Below are positions 1 to 7,003 of a DNA stretch of 31,459 bases, in pieces. The DNA is from JAYUZR01 sp043751595 (GTDB taxonomy: Bacteria > Patescibacteriota > UBA1384 > CAILIB01), in assembly GCA_043751595.1 (NCBI GenBank), contig JAYUZR010000028.1, positions 1 to 31,459 of the forward strand, given 5' to 3'. The notes below the pieces were generated by a model. That model was not told the origin of the DNA, searched no databases, and was given only the letters and a program-made list of their open reading frames with translations. The translations under genes were made by a program, and so were the position numbers. The first letter of the stretch is position 1, and the number at the start of each line of letters is the position of its first letter.

Positions 1-33
1 CTTAGTACCCGCGGCCCCTTCCGCGTTTGAAAG

Positions 34-1428
34 TTACTTCGGCGGCGGCGTGGAAGCCGTGGTCGATTTCACCATATGCGCATCCTGTCCTCGATCATAC
101 ATCACAGCCCTATCATCAAAGCCAGTCACTTGATCAACCGTCTTGCCCGGGAAGATCTCAAACTTCATTTCCTCCGCACCAGTTAGCTGAATCAAGGCAG
201 TTGCCTTATTAAACGTGGGTACATACTTGAGACCACCGGCCACATATCCCCCATTCCAGACGCTACCATCTGGCTTTTTCAGACTCCCTTCGGCCAGCTG
301 AACCTTGGCCAAACCTGAACTAGAGGTAATCTTGGTCCAATCGGTTTTATCATTGACGATAAAGATGCCGGGCTGGCCATTTTCGTAATTGCCCGTGGAA
401 AGCACTAGAGCGGTTGGATCAAAAGAGTCGTAGGCCAGGGCCAAGTGCCCCATCACCGTACTACCACTACCACCAGTAGGAAGATCTCCTCCCGCGTACC
501 CATTGGTCCCAACCTTGAACCAGCTACCAACCGCCTGCCCGGCAACATCATAGGCGTAATTGCCATCGCGAGGCTCAGCCGCGCGCAAGTATTTAGTAAG
601 CAGCTGCACTTTTACATCGTCAGCAAAATAATCCAGCGGATGCACCGTATTGAGTTTAAACGGCTCAGTATTATTGTAAGCGGTATGATGCAGCAGCTTA
701 GGATTCACAAAGGTAGTATCAGCCAGCTGGAAGTCGAGGCTCTGCCCGCCCACGTATCCAATAAGCTGACCAGCTTTAATCGGTACCTTAATTGCCCCGC
801 CCATCGTTCGCCAGTTAGATGGCACCTGCGCCATCACCTCGGGCGCCATGCTGGTCATCAAATTGTAGAAGACCATAAAGGTGCAGCTGTGAGCTAGGGT
901 AACATTCCAGTTAGTGCCGCCGCTGGGAGTGGCAACACTGCCAAGACTGGTGAGATCGCCATCCATTACCGCGTATACTCCGTAGCTATCCTTAGGCTTG
1001 GATAGATCCGCTTGATAATAGTATTGGTGATCGATCGGCGTAACGTGCGAACCACCATACCCACCCATAGGGGCGATCGTACCAATATCTTCAATGTGCA
1101 TTGGAGCGCCGATCTTTACACTGCCGGTGCCTTCGCACTTTCCACCGGTGGAGGCCAACCCTTTTTGGACAGGATCAAGTGAATCCGGATCGCCCATACT
1201 TAAAGGCGTGGCAGTAGGTGTAACGGCCTGCAATCCGGTATCATCTTTCTTTTGATTCTTACTGTACGAGCCGACCCCGACGAGACCTCCAATAATAAGT
1301 ACAAGAACACAGCCAATAATGATGGCGGTGCGCTTTTTATTCTGAGGCATATTTGTAGCGGCAGGCTTTTCGCCTTCGGGCATAGATGGCGGTAGCTCGG
1401 AAGTAGGTTCTTGTTCTTCTGGCTCCAT
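34..1428 (-). CDS. Membrane-anchored extracellular protein with degenerate M23/lysostaphin-like core
   Basis: 464 aa. The N-terminus (about 1-33) is acidic and proline-rich and ends in lysines. One hydrophobic segment follows at about 34-55, so the protein is probably a single-pass protein with a long extracellular C-terminus. The outer part has blocks typical of the M23 duplicated-hybrid fold: SHVTPIDHQYYY near 127-138, YAVMDGDL (the usual A-x-DG turn) near 152-159, and AGQLIGYVGGQSLDF. In the last block the catalytic HxH of true M23 peptidases is replaced by LDF, so peptidase activity is doubtful. It is a full-length paralogue of the 467-aa gene at 2139-3542 and is transcribed divergently from the DsbA-like gene between them. 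ATG at 1428 has AAGG about 9 nt upstream. A surface or envelope-binding role is inference; the family assignment is a motif reading. Confidence 0.8.
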   Translation of the reverse strand: MEPEEQEPTSELPPSMPEGEKPAATNMPQNKKRTAIIIGCVLVLIIGGLVGVGSYSKNQKKDDTGLQAVTPTATPLSMGDPDSLDPVQKGLASTGGKCEGTGSVKIGAPMHIEDIGTIAPMGGYGGSHVTPIDHQYYYQADLSKPKDSYGVYAVMDGDLTSLGSVATPSGGTNWNVTLAHSCTFMVFYNLMTSMAPEVMAQVPSNWRTMGGAIKVPIKAGQLIGYVGGQSLDFQLADTTFVNPKLLHHTAYNNTEPFKLNTVHPLDYFADDVKVQLLTKYLRAAEPRDGNYAYDVAGQAVGSWFKVGTNGYAGGDLPTGGSGSTVMGHLALAYDSFDPTALVLSTGNYENGQPGIFIVNDKTDWTKITSSSGLAKVQLAEGSLKKPDGSVWNGGYVAGGLKYVPTFNKATALIQLTGAEEMKFEIFPGKTVDQVTGFDDRAVMYDRGQDAHMVKSTTASTPPPK

Positions 1429-1447
1429 GGCGTACCTTGGTCTTACT

Positions 1448-1476
1448 ACTGTATTGCAGGAATAAGTGTATCACAA
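1448..1476 (-). promoter_or_regulatory. Promoter of the membrane-anchored protein gene
   Basis: On the minus strand: -35 TTGTGA (1476-1471), a 17-bp spacer, -10 TACAGT (1453-1448), about 20 nt before the ATG at 1428. It lies back to back with the plus-strand promoter of the DsbA-like gene. Confidence 0.5.
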
Positions 1477-1480
1477 ACGA

Positions 1481-1509
1481 TTAATACCCCCGGAGAGATG
1501 CGCTATACT
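1481..1509 (+). promoter_or_regulatory. Promoter of the DsbA-like gene (leaderless arrangement)
   Basis: -35 TTAATA (1481-1486), 17-bp spacer, -10 TATACT (1504-1509). Six bases (TTACCC) separate the -10 from the ATG at 1516, so the predicted transcription start coincides with the start codon and the mRNA would be leaderless. Confidence 0.5.
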
Positions 1510-1515
1510 TTACCC

Positions 1516-2061
1516 ATGACTACACCAACTTTCTATGTTAATTCAACGGAGCATGCTATCGGCTCCGTGGCCGATGCCAAGCTTATTTTGGTTGAATATG
1601 GTGATTTTGAATGCCCCGATTGCCTCGAGGCATACCCGCATGTAAAGAACTGGAAGCAAAAGTTTGGTGATGCAATCTGCGTAGTATTTCGCCATATGCC
1701 GCTCGACCAACTCTATCCCATTCACCCTAATGCCACCTACGCTGCTTGCGTTGCGGAAGCAGCCGGAATGCAAGGCAGGTTTTGGGAGATGCACGACATG
1801 CTCTTTGAACATCAGGCAGATCTAAGCGAAGAGGCATGCATTGGATATGCCGAAACGCTCGGTCTTTCGCTCGAAAAGTTTCATGAAGATGTGCAGTCAG
1901 AAGCAGTTAAGGAGTTGGTTCTAGATTCAGTTGAGAGAGGAGAGTCGTACGGCGTAACCTCTACTCCCGGGTTTTTCATTCATGGGGTATTAGAGAAAAA
2001 CTCTCGCGATTACGCTGCGATTGAGGCAAAACTTGAGGAATTACTTGCAGTTACGAGCTAA
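1516..2061 (+). CDS. DsbA-family thiol-disulfide oxidoreductase (thioredoxin fold)
   Basis: 181 aa from ATG 1516. An active-site CPDC motif (C33-C36) follows a beta-strand ending in EYGDFE, as in the DsbA/thioredoxin_4 family. An alpha-helical insertion sits in the middle, and a cis-proline loop (TSTPGFFIHG) lies near the C-terminus. No signal peptide or membrane segment is visible from this start, so it may act in the cytoplasm or leave by an unrecognised route; many bacterial relatives are exported. The start at 1516 is preferred over in-frame upstream codons because a -10 box ends 6 nt before it. The gene lies between two divergent paralogous surface proteins, one of which has a Cys in its outer domain (near residue 98), so a folding role for them is possible but unproven. 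Confidence 0.85.
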   Translation: MTTPTFYVNSTEHAIGSVADAKLILVEYGDFECPDCLEAYPHVKNWKQKFGDAICVVFRHMPLDQLYPIHPNATYAACVAEAAGMQGRFWEMHDMLFEHQADLSEEACIGYAETLGLSLEKFHEDVQSEAVKELVLDSVERGESYGVTSTPGFFIHGVLEKNSRDYAAIEAKLEELLAVTS

Positions 2062-2097
2062 CACCACTCCCGCCTTCCCCTCCCTTGGCCTGGCGCT

Positions 2098-2103
2098 TAT
2101 ACT
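2098..2103 (+). promoter_or_regulatory. -10 element upstream of the 467-aa surface protein gene
   Basis: TATACT within GCGCTTATACT, 35 nt before the ATG at 2139. No convincing -35 box and no clear Shine-Dalgarno close to the ATG. The same GCGC(Y)TATACT context occurs before the DsbA-like gene. Confidence 0.4.
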
Positions 2104-2138
2104 AAAGAGGCATAAGCAAAAACTCACCCAGAAACCCC

Positions 2139-3542
2139 ATGGAACCAAAAGAGCAAGAGGTACCAACACCAACTCCGCACACCGAGGCGCCACCGAGTTC
2201 TCCATCACGCTTCTCTAAGCGCACTCTCATGATTAGTGGTGCAGCTACCCTGGTAGTGTTAGTGGTAGGGGGCATTGCCGTTGCCAGCACCATCAAAAAT
2301 AATAGCCAGACCAAACAAGATACGCAGGGCCAAGCCAGCCTCTATCCAAGTCCTACCTTTATTCCCGCCTCTCCAGCTGCCGCACCAAAAACCTTTGATC
2401 CACTCTCAAAAGATCCCGTCGAAGCTGGTAAATATCTTTCACACGACCAGTGCGTTGGTGAAGGCGCTAAGAAGCTCAACCATCCCTACATGATGCCAAG
2501 CGACATCGGCATCATTGTACCGATGGGCCTTACCGCAGGCGGCCACGTTACACCAGTTGACCACCAATACTACTTCGGCAAAAACCTGGCCCTTGGGAAG
2601 GATAGTTACAACGTGTACGCCCCTTCCGATGGCACCATTGTAGACATTCAGGTACGGCCCAAGGCAAATGGTGGAACAGACTACCGCGGCGTTATCAGTT
2701 ATTCATGCACGTTCTTTAGTTACTTCGACCTCGCCACCAGTCTTGATAACTCTATTACCTCGCAGCTTCCGGCTGGATGGGAAACCAAAAGCGGCCCACA
2801 GATAGTAAAGATTGCGGTTAAGGAAGGTCAGATTATTGGTAAGGTTGGTGGACAATCGCTGGATATCGCCGTTTGGGATACCACTAAAACGCTTGCCAAG
2901 CTCTTGGTTCCTAAGGCCTACGCCAATCTTGAGCCCTGGAAGATTCACACCGTAGCTCCGCTTGGGTATTACACCGATGCACTCAAGGCCCAGGTCTTGC
3001 CACTGTACGCCCGCTCAGTTGAGCCTCGCGATGGCAACCTCGATTACGATGTAGATGGATTCGCGGTTGGAAACTGGTTTAAAAAAGGAACCAACGGCTA
3101 TATTGGCGCCTTTAACCAAAGCTCGTACGATTCAAACAGCTACGCCGATGGCCATCTTTCCATCACTCCCGATTTGTACGATCCTAAGGCCTGGATCTTC
3201 TCTACCGGTGCGGTAAACCACGGCACTCAGTACGCGATCAAGTCCCCTTCTGTAGCGCCCGATGCTCTGGATCAATCAAAGGGAATGGTTAAGTACACCT
3301 TGACCCAGATTGAACGCAAAGACGAAAACGGCAAATCGTGGCTGGGCGGCTCTGTACCCAAGAGTCTTACCATGGACACAAGCGTAGCGGTAAAAGGCAC
3401 TGCCCTTGTGCAGATAACCGCCACCCGCGAGATGAAGGTTGAGATTTTCCTAGGTAAGACTGAGGCGCAAGTAAGCGGATTCACCGATGCCGCCATAACC
3501 TACACCAGGGGTGATGAAGCGGGCATGATGATGAATAAGTAG
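2139..3542 (+). CDS. Membrane-anchored extracellular protein with degenerate M23/lysostaphin-like core (paralogue)
   Basis: 467 aa. It has a Pro/Glu/Thr-rich cytoplasmic tail, a transmembrane segment at about 28-51, a Gln/Thr/Pro-rich linker and then the conserved outer domain. Shared blocks with the protein at 34-1428 include GHVTPVDHQYYF, YNVYAPSDGTI, EGQIIGKVGGQSLDI, VEPRDGNLDYDVDGFAVGNW and a C-terminal KVEIFLGKT...YTRG motif. The M23 HxH position again reads LDI, so a catalytic zinc site looks lost. N-termini and linkers differ more than the outer domains, as expected for old duplicates. The gene ends just before a perfect hairpin terminator shared with a convergent reductase gene. Function is unknown; a cell-surface binding or scaffolding role is inference. 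Confidence 0.8.
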   Translation: MEPKEQEVPTPTPHTEAPPSSPSRFSKRTLMISGAATLVVLVVGGIAVASTIKNNSQTKQDTQGQASLYPSPTFIPASPAAAPKTFDPLSKDPVEAGKYLSHDQCVGEGAKKLNHPYMMPSDIGIIVPMGLTAGGHVTPVDHQYYFGKNLALGKDSYNVYAPSDGTIVDIQVRPKANGGTDYRGVISYSCTFFSYFDLATSLDNSITSQLPAGWETKSGPQIVKIAVKEGQIIGKVGGQSLDIAVWDTTKTLAKLLVPKAYANLEPWKIHTVAPLGYYTDALKAQVLPLYARSVEPRDGNLDYDVDGFAVGNWFKKGTNGYIGAFNQSSYDSNSYADGHLSITPDLYDPKAWIFSTGAVNHGTQYAIKSPSVAPDALDQSKGMVKYTLTQIERKDENGKSWLGGSVPKSLTMDTSVAVKGTALVQITATREMKVEIFLGKTEAQVSGFTDAAITYTRGDEAGMMMNK

Positions 3543-3558
3543 CTATTGGTGAGGAAAG

Positions 3559-3588
3559 AGAAAAGAGACCCGAAAGGGTCTCTTTTCT
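3559..3588. terminator. Bidirectional intrinsic terminator
   Basis: Perfect 13-bp inverted repeat (3559-3571 and 3576-3588) with a GAAA tetraloop and A/T tracts at the outer ends. It serves the plus-strand gene ending at 3542; its right arm runs into the stop codon of the convergent gene at 3588. The arms are the same as the core of the hairpin at 9241-9276. Confidence 0.9.
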
Positions 3589-4160
3589 TACGATTCTGAA
3601 TGTATCTTGGTAACCTTAAACACCATACCCGTCCTCATGGGAGTAGTTTCTTCTAAGCTCATTCGCTCAAGCTGAATTTTGTCTGTGTCGATATTCTCAA
3701 ATAATCTGAGCCCTTTACCGAGTAGGACGGGCATGATATCCACGCTAAGCTCATCGCAGAGCCCGGCATTAAGACATTGCTGAACGGTACTTGCGCCGAT
3801 CACCTGAACATCTTTACCGCCCGCCGCGGTCTTTGCCCTGGAGACCGCAGCCTCAATGCCTTCGGTTACAAAAGTAAGGCTCAACTTGCCGTTTCCTTCT
3901 GGATACTTTTCTGGCGGTGTATGGGTTAGAACAAAAATAGGAACTTGAAACTCATAGTCATCATTAATCCATTCAAACGGGTCGGCCATCTCATAGGTAC
4001 GCCTTCCCATAATAACCGCACCGGTGTCTTCTATACTTTTCTTGAACGATGGAACTTCGTGAAGCTCATCAAAGTCGGCGTAAAGTTTATCCACGCTCCC
4101 ACCACTATCGTTAACGAAGCCATCTAAGGAGATGGCCATGCCGGCGATTACTTTTCCCAT
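3588..4160 (-). CDS. Dihydrofolate reductase / RibD C-terminal-domain family protein
   Basis: 190 aa. The start, MGKVIAGMAISLDGFVND, is the typical first strand and helix of the RibD_C/DHFR fold. It is followed by GAVIMGRRTYEM (NADPH-binding region), PIFVLTHTPPE, VQVIGASTVQQCLNAGLCDEL and VPLLG-type strand VLLGKGLRLF. Relatives such as the Bacillus YyaP/YwjB group are annotated as dihydrofolate reductase family proteins, but most have no proven substrate, so true DHFR activity is not claimed. It is monocistronic, with an extended -10 (TGGTATAGT) about 30 nt upstream and no obvious Shine-Dalgarno. The start is fixed by the N-terminal match to the family. Confidence 0.85.
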   Translation of the reverse strand: MGKVIAGMAISLDGFVNDSGGSVDKLYADFDELHEVPSFKKSIEDTGAVIMGRRTYEMADPFEWINDDYEFQVPIFVLTHTPPEKYPEGNGKLSLTFVTEGIEAAVSRAKTAAGGKDVQVIGASTVQQCLNAGLCDELSVDIMPVLLGKGLRLFENIDTDKIQLERMSLEETTPMRTGMVFKVTKIHSES

Positions 4161-4191
4161 GGAAGACTTTTCGGGTTAGATGTATGCTAAG

Positions 4192-4200
4192 ACTATACCA
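4192..4200 (-). promoter_or_regulatory. Extended -10 promoter of the DHFR-like gene
   Basis: Minus strand TGG-TATAGT (4200-4192), about 30 nt before the ATG at 4160. No good -35 box, consistent with an extended -10 promoter. Confidence 0.45.
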
Positions 4201-4218
4201 AAATAAAAACATCTAATG

Positions 4219-4242
4219 CTGCCAGGAGACAACAAAGAAAAG
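4219..4242 (+). repeat. Left copy of an imperfect direct repeat flanking the accessory block
   Basis: 24 nt that match 9226-9249 at 19 positions, including a perfect 13-nt run CAACAAAGAAAAG (4230-4242 and 9237-9249) in the same orientation. The two copies bracket the AT-rich biosynthetic genes, so they could be insertion boundaries. The A-rich core makes chance similarity possible. Confidence 0.4.
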
Positions 4243-4259
4243 CCTGTAGTTTGAAGTAC

Positions 4260-4291
4260 AAAACACCCCACTAGTTAAAGTGAGGTGTTTT
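4260..4291 (-). terminator. Intrinsic terminator of the aminotransferase/ATP-grasp operon
   Basis: 12-bp arms (4260-4271, 4280-4291) with one mismatch and an 8-nt loop, A-tract on one side and T-tract on the other. It lies 20 nt beyond the stop codon of the last operon gene. Confidence 0.75.
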
Positions 4292-4311
4292 ATTTTGATC
4301 AGATCCTGTAG

Positions 4312-5559
4312 TTAATCCGCACCCACCTCGAGGATGAACTTTTCATAAACCTCGAGCATTCTTTTCAAAACTTCTTCTTTTGTGGCTCCCCCTACCTGTA
4401 CCCAGCCCGCACAGCTGGTATACTGTCTCCTTTCTTCTACCCGATCTCCCTCCTTGTAAAAAACTTCTCCGTCAAACACACCGTCCAGTGAACCAAGTTC
4501 GTCGTAGGTAGATATACGCCGAATTAAGCCAGTTTGAATGGGGAGAAACATATCACCAACGCACGTCAGCCCTGTAAGCGGCAGTGGTTTAATCTGCCTC
4601 CCCACCATGATATCTGTAAGAAGGACACAAACATCAACGCCAAATGCCCTCCCCTGATTTGAGAGCATGTGCTCTCCCGCAGTACGCCAACAGAACTCAC
4701 AGACTATTGGCTGCCCTTCAGGAGTTACAAAGATTTCTACTTGCATGTATCCGTCTTTGAGTCCAATACTATCGATGATTCGCTGTGTGATTTCTCGTCC
4801 ATCAAATGCAATTTCGGAAGGGACTTCGCTTACCGTTATCTGGACAAACTTATCCTTCTTCTCAGCGAAACTTAGGTTGGTGAACGGTAGCCATGTAAGA
4901 AAGGTACCTACAAGCCTCCCGTTTTGGACCAAAGAATCGAAGCACCAGATTTTGTCGGGACAGAACGTCTCTGCAATGTACCTCCTTTTAGAGAAATCAA
5001 GATTTATTTCTACTAACTGAGATTGACTCTCGATTCGGTAAACTTCCTTAGAAGACATGCCCTTACGCCACTTGACGATAAAGGGATAGCCTCCGTGGTT
5101 AGCCGCGAACGATAGCGCATCTCCGATGCAAGTAAGATTTCCGTACTGCATAGTCCGATAGCCCAAGTCAGCGAGGAGATCTTTCATTGCTCCTTTATCT
5201 CGTACGAGAAGTGACTGCCTTGCATCAAGTGCACCGCTTAAGCCCAATTCCCAGGCAAACTGCTGTACTCTCTCCTGGAAATACTCAGAGTCGTTAAAGA
5301 AGTGAGTAATCGCAATTTCTCTCTCTTCGCAAAAAACCCTAAACTTTGCGGCAGCCCGTTCGACACTATCAACCTTCTCCAGCGTAAAGCAAGGAAGGTG
5401 CTCAGTTCTTTTGAGGTGCGCCGAGCTAAACACCACCCCCTCAAACCTAAGCAGTACGACCCTTACCCCGAGGTTAGAGGCAATACTACGCGACAGCGTG
5501 CTTTCACATTCTTCCACAAAAAGAAGGGTCGGCAATTCGTTGCCCATTTCTTTTCCCAT
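4312..5559 (-). CDS. ATP-grasp carboxylate-amine ligase
   Basis: 415 aa, close to the usual size of amino-acid-ligase-type ATP-grasp enzymes. The N-terminal pre-ATP-grasp Rossmann-like part spans about 10-115. The ATP-grasp core follows: MKDLLADLGYRTMQY near 125-139, PFIVKWRKGMSS with the ATP-binding lysine (about K163), YIAETF (about E197), and the metal site VEIFVTPEGQPIVCEFCWRT with E275 and E288. These enzymes join a carboxylate, activated as acyl-phosphate, to an amine. The family includes L-amino acid ligases and carnosine-synthase-like proteins; the substrate cannot be read here. The last Glu-x-Asn of the family appears as Glu-x-Cys, which is unusual. ATG 5559 is preceded by GAGAGG at good spacing. 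It is the last gene of a four-gene operon, 48 nt after the Nudix gene. Confidence 0.85.
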   Translation of the reverse strand: MGKEMGNELPTLLFVEECESTLSRSIASNLGVRVVLLRFEGVVFSSAHLKRTEHLPCFTLEKVDSVERAAAKFRVFCEEREIAITHFFNDSEYFQERVQQFAWELGLSGALDARQSLLVRDKGAMKDLLADLGYRTMQYGNLTCIGDALSFAANHGGYPFIVKWRKGMSSKEVYRIESQSQLVEINLDFSKRRYIAETFCPDKIWCFDSLVQNGRLVGTFLTWLPFTNLSFAEKKDKFVQITVSEVPSEIAFDGREITQRIIDSIGLKDGYMQVEIFVTPEGQPIVCEFCWRTAGEHMLSNQGRAFGVDVCVLLTDIMVGRQIKPLPLTGLTCVGDMFLPIQTGLIRRISTYDELGSLDGVFDGEVFYKEGDRVEERRQYTSCAGWVQVGGATKEEVLKRMLEVYEKFILEVGAD

Positions 5560-5607
5560 TGAACCATCCTCTCAAAGTGCACAACCCGGCCGATCCCGGG
5601 TATTTAT

Positions 5608-6117
5608 TTACCCCCTTGTATCTTCTCGCTTAACTTTTTGCAAGCTTATGTACGAACTAATACGTGTAGCTAGCTGTGGAAAAACTTCTCCTATCTTTGC
5701 CTGTGTATCCTCTAACTGATTATCAAAAAGTAAGTATTTATGCAGATCATCAATTGTTGCCCACGTATAATCCCTCACTTCGCCCGCTCTAGGAACTATC
5801 TCATCCTCCCCAGCAATAAGCTTGAAGCCAAAAAAGTATCTCTCTTGGCCTAAATACTCTTTACCATCGCGCGCTAGAACTATTTTCTTAAAAAGAAAAC
5901 GTAGCGGCATCTCACTTTTTCCTAGGAACTCTAAATTCTTCTTAGGAATAGAGAGTTCCTCTTTCACTTCACGGTAAACAGCGTCTTCTAACGTTTCACC
6001 CTCATCCAGCCCTCCGCCAGGTATGGCATAGTACCTTTCCTCGAATGACTCTAGATTAACAAGGAGTAATTCATCTCGCTCGTTAATGATAAGTGCTGAT
6101 ACACCAACTCTAAACAT
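5608..6117 (-). CDS. Nudix hydrolase
   Basis: 169 aa. A Nudix box lies near residues 36-58 (GGLDEGETLEDAVY followed by REVKEELSI), matching Gx5Ex7REUxEE, with Ser in place of the usual Gly before the last hydrophobic residue. The catalytic Glu pair in REVKEE is present. Nudix enzymes hydrolyse nucleoside diphosphates linked to another moiety; the substrate cannot be inferred from the fold. The gene overlaps the end of the upstream ATP-grasp gene by 8 nt, implying coupled translation. The context (aminotransferase and two ligases) suggests it processes a nucleotide-linked or pyrophosphate intermediate, or clears a by-product; this is inference. Confidence 0.9.
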   Translation of the reverse strand: MFRVGVSALIINERDELLLVNLESFEERYYAIPGGGLDEGETLEDAVYREVKEELSIPKKNLEFLGKSEMPLRFLFKKIVLARDGKEYLGQERYFFGFKLIAGEDEIVPRAGEVRDYTWATIDDLHKYLLFDNQLEDTQAKIGEVFPQLATRISSYISLQKVKREDTRG

Positions 6118-7003
6118 ATTCGTAAAAAAATTGGCTAATTATAGTGAGCGTAGTATGTCTGATATCCTCGGGTACATGGCGCAAGAAAAGATCAGGATCA
6201 ATGAGTTCAACCTCTAATACCTCATACTCCGTTCCAACCTCCAAAAAGTCTATCCGACATATTGCCGGAAGAAAAGTAACTCTTTGCTGAAAGTACGTAA
6301 ACAAACTAGCAATACTTTCCACTAAAGCCTCTGGTATGTCGCCAAGAGGCACATACATAGGCTCCGACTTTTCGGCAAACACTCCGGGAAACCTTCGAAT
6401 ACCGTAAAGACAAGAGCCATTTAGGGCGATGACCGAGAGCTCTCCATCAATGAAAGACGAACGAAAAGGTTGAGCTAAAAAGTTAAAATCCTTGTTTTGC
6501 TGTAAGCCAATAATTAACTTCTCTTCAGGGAGTCCTTTTCTCTGGTAATACGTTAAGTAACCACTTTCAGATATACGTGGCTTGATTACCAACTCATCAA
6601 CCGCAAGGCTACTGCGAGCCAAGTCTATAGCGCTACTTATTTGTGCATCGGTCCTTTCAGGGCCGAGAGCAAGAGGGATGGTCGGAATAGTCGGTAATTG
6701 ACTAGCGATTTCGCTTAGATATTCAACCTTATCTAAATTCCAGTAGATGTAGTGGTAGTCATTTACCAGGAAAACCCCGTTACTCTGCAATAGTTCTAGC
6801 TGCTCCAGAAATGTTTTCCTATCTTTATGAAACCCCCAAATACTCTTTAACACTACTACATCTCCGGCCTTGGCAAGAGTCGTAATGCTGGAGAGTGTTG
6901 CAATTCTTGCATCAAATCCAGACCCAATGCATGCATCTCTAATGTACTTATCTTCTGCGATTTTTTCTAAATATCTGTCCGAAGAGGCAATGAACACTGT
7001 CAT
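6110..7003 (-). CDS. ATP-grasp ligase of the glutathione-synthetase/DcsG-like type
   Basis: 297 aa. An N-terminal alpha/beta region is followed by ATP-grasp features: VIKPRISESGYLTYY with the ATP-binding lysine (about K141), FLAQPF followed by DGELS (about D187), and the metal site CRIDFLEV...YEVLEVELIDPDLFL, with R250, D252, E264 and E266. The last block, E-x-E-L-I-x-P-x-L-F, is characteristic of a RimK/glutathione-synthetase subgroup that contains DcsG, the cyclising ligase of D-cycloserine biosynthesis. The resemblance is by motif only and the substrate is unknown. Start and stop overlap both neighbours (4 nt with the aminotransferase, 8 nt with the Nudix gene), so the three are clearly co-translated. 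Confidence 0.8.
   Translation of the reverse strand: MTVFIASSDRYLEKIAEDKYIRDACIGSGFDARIATLSSITTLAKAGDVVVLKSIWGFHKDRKTFLEQLELLQSNGVFLVNDYHYIYWNLDKVEYLSEIASQLPTIPTIPLALGPERTDAQISSAIDLARSSLAVDELVIKPRISESGYLTYYQRKGLPEEKLIIGLQQNKDFNFLAQPFRSSFIDGELSVIALNGSCLYGIRRFPGVFAEKSEPMYVPLGDIPEALVESIASLFTYFQQRVTFLPAICRIDFLEVGTEYEVLEVELIDPDLFLRHVPEDIRHTTLTIISQFFYEYV

Noticed and set aside
445..897. 150-codon plus-strand open frame inside the first gene
   Set aside because: Antisense to a well-supported coding gene with family blocks; composition is basic and low-complexity, no ribosome-binding site.
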